DNA of 64,000 nucleotides, taken from contig NZ_CP091851.1 of NCBI RefSeq assembly GCF_022059845.1, positions 1,984,001 to 2,048,000 of the forward strand, written 5' to 3'. The notes beneath the pieces were generated by a model that was not told the DNA's origin, did no database searches, and saw only the letters and a list, made by a program, of their open reading frames with translations. Numbering within the stretch: the first letter of the stretch is position 1; every line of letters starts with the position of its first letter. Positions 62,293-64,000 of this stretch are shown here, in pieces. The DNA comes from Terrirubrum flagellatum. GTDB taxonomy: Bacteria; Pseudomonadota; Alphaproteobacteria; Rhizobiales; Beijerinckiaceae. A program made the translations under genes and the position numbers.

Positions 62293-62870
62293 TAGTCGAT
62301 CCCCGCTTCTTCTTTTTCAAGAAGCTTCTCGAAGCGCGCCATTGGCTGGCGGCATTGCGACGCCGGCCGCGGCGTCAGCTTTGATGCAATAGCGATATCC
62401 GCAGGCTTCAGGAGCGCTGTTCCCAGTTGCTTCAGCGACGAGCCGCAGGTTCTCACGCGTACGCCGTCCTCACCGACTGCAAGCGAGATGGCGCCGTCGC
62501 CAGCGTTCGAGATCATGAAGGCGCCGCCGTCGCAGGCGATCGAACAACGCAACGAGCCGTCCTGCTGCTTCTGGCAGCCGTCCTTGACGAAGGCGGATTT
62601 GCCGGCGCCCTTCAGGCGCACATGCAAGGCGCCCCATACGGTATCGTCGGCGCCATTGAGCAGTTCGCGATGCAGTTCGACCAGGACTTCGCTGATCGCG
62701 CCTTTCGGCGCGCGCGCAAGATCAGCTTTTCCCAGCGATGCGCCATAGCAGGCGCGCTCGCCTGATTTGAGTTGATCAGCCGGCGCGCTCTGCGCAGCGG
62801 CCGATGAGACGAGAGTTGCGAAACTCATTGCGGCGCAGGCGGCGCCTGTCAGAAGCAGTTTCATCGACAT
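62292..62870 (-). CDS. Secreted protein of unknown function (first of a tandem trio)
   Basis: A 192-residue exported protein with a signal peptide (MSMKLLLTGAACAAMSFATL, cleavage near AAAQS). The mature part has cysteines at the N-terminal CYG, around KDGCQKQQDGSLRCSIACDGG, at RTCGSS and SQCRQ. The DGCQ...LRCSIACDGG block parallels GGGC...L.CG.DGD in the two genes upstream on the same strand, so I regard the three as related. ACAGGAC before ATG 62870 sets the start. The function is unknown. Confidence 0.75.
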   Translation of the reverse strand: MSMKLLLTGAACAAMSFATLVSSAAAQSAPADQLKSGERACYGASLGKADLARAPKGAISEVLVELHRELLNGADDTVWGALHVRLKGAGKSAFVKDGCQKQQDGSLRCSIACDGGAFMISNAGDGAISLAVGEDGVRVRTCGSSLKQLGTALLKPADIAIASKLTPRPASQCRQPMARFEKLLEKEEAGID

Positions 62871-62902
62871 CACGAAGTCCTGTGGCAGAGGGGCGAGCCC
62901 AT

Positions 62903-63391
62903 TCAGTTCTTCAGCTCGCACGCCTTCTTGTCGGCGCGCGCCAGGAGAAACACGCGATGCGCAGGTCCTCGCGCGGCGCGATGATCGAGGTCCCCGCCCG
63001 GCGCATCGGCTTCGAACGCGACATAATCAGGAATTTCGAGCCGGAGCCCGGCGCGATCGGCTTTCAGCACCGCGCGTCCGGCATCGCCGTCCAAACCGCA
63101 GGAAAGAGCGTCTCCTTCAGCCTTGCAGCCGCCGCCGGCCGACCATTGCCGCTTGTCATTCGTGAACTGCGCGATGAGCCCGGCCTGCGCCCGATATCCG
63201 AGGTCGGCGTCGCCATCGAATTTGCTGATGTCGACCGCGATGCGCCGCACGGATTGAGCGGGATTCTTCGCGAGATGATCAGCCGTGTAGATGCGCTCGT
63301 AGCAGCCGAAGGCCGCGGTCTCAGCCGCAGCGGCGACGGGCGCCAACAGGACAAGCGCAGTCGCGATGCGGATATGCGCGCGAAATGTCAT
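62903..63391 (-). CDS. Secreted protein of unknown function (second of trio)
   Basis: A 162-residue exported protein with signal peptide MTFRAHIRIATALVLLAPVA, cleavage near AAAAE. The mature part begins FGCYERIYTADHLAKNPAQSV and contains SAGGGCKAEGDALSCGLDGDAG followed by LRLEIPDYVAFEAD. It is clearly paralogous to the gene at 63475-63966, which has FGCYERIYSA, STGGGC, LECGFDGDHG and LRLEIPNYIALGAD. GGGGGT precedes ATG 63391. It lies 32 bases before the third member. No known domain is recognised. Confidence 0.78.
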   Translation of the reverse strand: MTFRAHIRIATALVLLAPVAAAAETAAFGCYERIYTADHLAKNPAQSVRRIAVDISKFDGDADLGYRAQAGLIAQFTNDKRQWSAGGGCKAEGDALSCGLDGDAGRAVLKADRAGLRLEIPDYVAFEADAPGGDLDHRAARGPAHRVFLLARADKKACELKN

Positions 63392-63474
63392 GAGTTTACC
63401 CCCGAGCCTCGGCCGCGCCTCTAAGGGGCAAATGACGGCGGTAAAGTGTGGCGACGCACGCTGCGCGCGGCTCT

Positions 63475-63966
63475 CTATCGTTTGGTCGCGCAGGCCGACG
63501 GGGCGGCGCGCTGAAGAATAGATATTCGATGGGCGCCGCCTCCGAGCTTCACGAGATTGACGTCGCCTTCGGGCTCGTCGGCGCCAAGCGCGATATAATT
63601 TGGAATCTCCAGGCGCAGGCGGTCGCCGGCGGCGCGCGCGATCACCCAGCCATGATCGCCGTCGAAGCCACATTCAAGCGCTCCGCCTTTCTTCACGCAT
63701 CCGCCGCCTGTGCTCCAGCGGGATTTGCGATCGAAAAAGTAGACGGCGATGTCGATGCCGGCGGTGAAGCCTTGCTCGGGATCGCCGATTTGCGGGCGGC
63801 CTACGCGCACGGTCATGTGGCGCACGGCCTGACCGGGATCGCCGGCGGTTTCGACGGCCGAATAGATCCGCTCATAGCAGCCGAAGCGGGGCGCGGCGGC
63901 GAACGCCGCGCCGGAGGCCGCCGCGAGCGGCAGGAGAGCGAAGGAGCAGCGGCGTAACGGCGGCAT
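63475..63966 (-). CDS. Secreted protein of unknown function (third of trio)
   Basis: A 163-residue exported protein with a signal peptide (LLPLAAASGAAFAAAP) and the mature start FGCYERIYSAVETAG. Conserved cysteines are in GCYERIY, TGGGCVKKG and ALECGFDGD, with a final cysteine near the C-terminus (SACATKR), matching the neighbour at 62903-63391 (KKACELKN). Two disulfides seem likely. It is the first of the three to be transcribed. ATG 63966 is preceded by CCGGAAA. The function is unknown; gene duplication is evident. Confidence 0.78.
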   Translation of the reverse strand: MPPLRRCSFALLPLAAASGAAFAAAPRFGCYERIYSAVETAGDPGQAVRHMTVRVGRPQIGDPEQGFTAGIDIAVYFFDRKSRWSTGGGCVKKGGALECGFDGDHGWVIARAAGDRLRLEIPNYIALGADEPEGDVNLVKLGGGAHRISILQRAAPSACATKR

Positions 63967-64000
63967 CGGCGATTTCCGGCAGGTTGCGAAAGCGATATTC

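Overview
The window is a continuous, GC-rich, gene-dense stretch of chromosome from an alphaproteobacterium, most likely of the order Hyphomicrobiales (Rhizobiales). This rests on content: an aap-type general amino-acid transporter, a sufS2-B-C-D-S1-X Fe-S operon with an Irr-type iron box upstream, a DUF2336 protein, an RNase E whose S1 domain carries a long acidic insertion, an amiC-mrcA-prfB cluster divergent from rne, and intergenic palindromes of the rhizobial kind. I found no phage, transposase, CRISPR array, tRNA or rRNA gene. It reads as core genome rather than an island, and a species name cannot be given from sequence alone.

Layout. 1-5115: the 3' end of cysK, an AlaX editing enzyme, a 29-residue membrane peptide, a mercaptopyruvate sulfurtransferase, a DUF2336 protein, and an emrE-mlrC pair. 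5155-11763: the aap transporter operon (minus strand) with three tandem substrate-binding genes, a hairpin in each gap around them, and a UUCG-loop terminator. 12011-15719: metC, then an orphan family-5 binding protein paired with a calcineurin-like phosphoesterase. 15709-20073: an ArnT-like glycosyltransferase, a polyprenyl-phosphate sugar synthase and a LAB_N membrane protein, divergent from ugd; together they suggest lipid A or envelope sugar decoration. 20201-26528: an LprI-like secreted protein, an incomplete amino-acid ABC system (binding protein, terminator hairpin, permease, no ATPase), and a complete polyamine-type ABC operon. 26700-32404: photolyase, COG2907 flavoprotein, DUF1365, cyclopropane synthase and a convergent SDR, a conserved photo-oxidative/lipid-remodelling cluster. 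32433-39203: the suf operon.

39452-44960: a COG2945-type hydrolase, tyrS and a 1154-residue AsmA/YhdP-like protein. 45034-52628: an unusual one-cysteine Bcp, a coiled-coil M23 peptidase, DUF1345, prfB with its programmed frameshift, PBP1A and AmiC. 52629-55965: a long rne leader and rne. 56041-64000: an AidB-like acyl-CoA dehydrogenase, a TadE/TadG pair, an aminotransferase with an apparent single-base deletion near its 3' end, a DsbA-like protein, a palindromic repeat block, and three tandem small secreted proteins of unknown function.

Functional themes are nutrient uptake (four ABC systems), Fe-S supply under iron control, envelope growth (PBP1A, AmiC, M23, AsmA-like, glycosyltransferases) and oxidative or light stress. 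The least explained items are the 29-residue peptide, the membrane protein inside suf, the GT39-GT2-LAB_N module, the tandem secreted trio at the right end, and the operator-like palindrome beside the Irr box.
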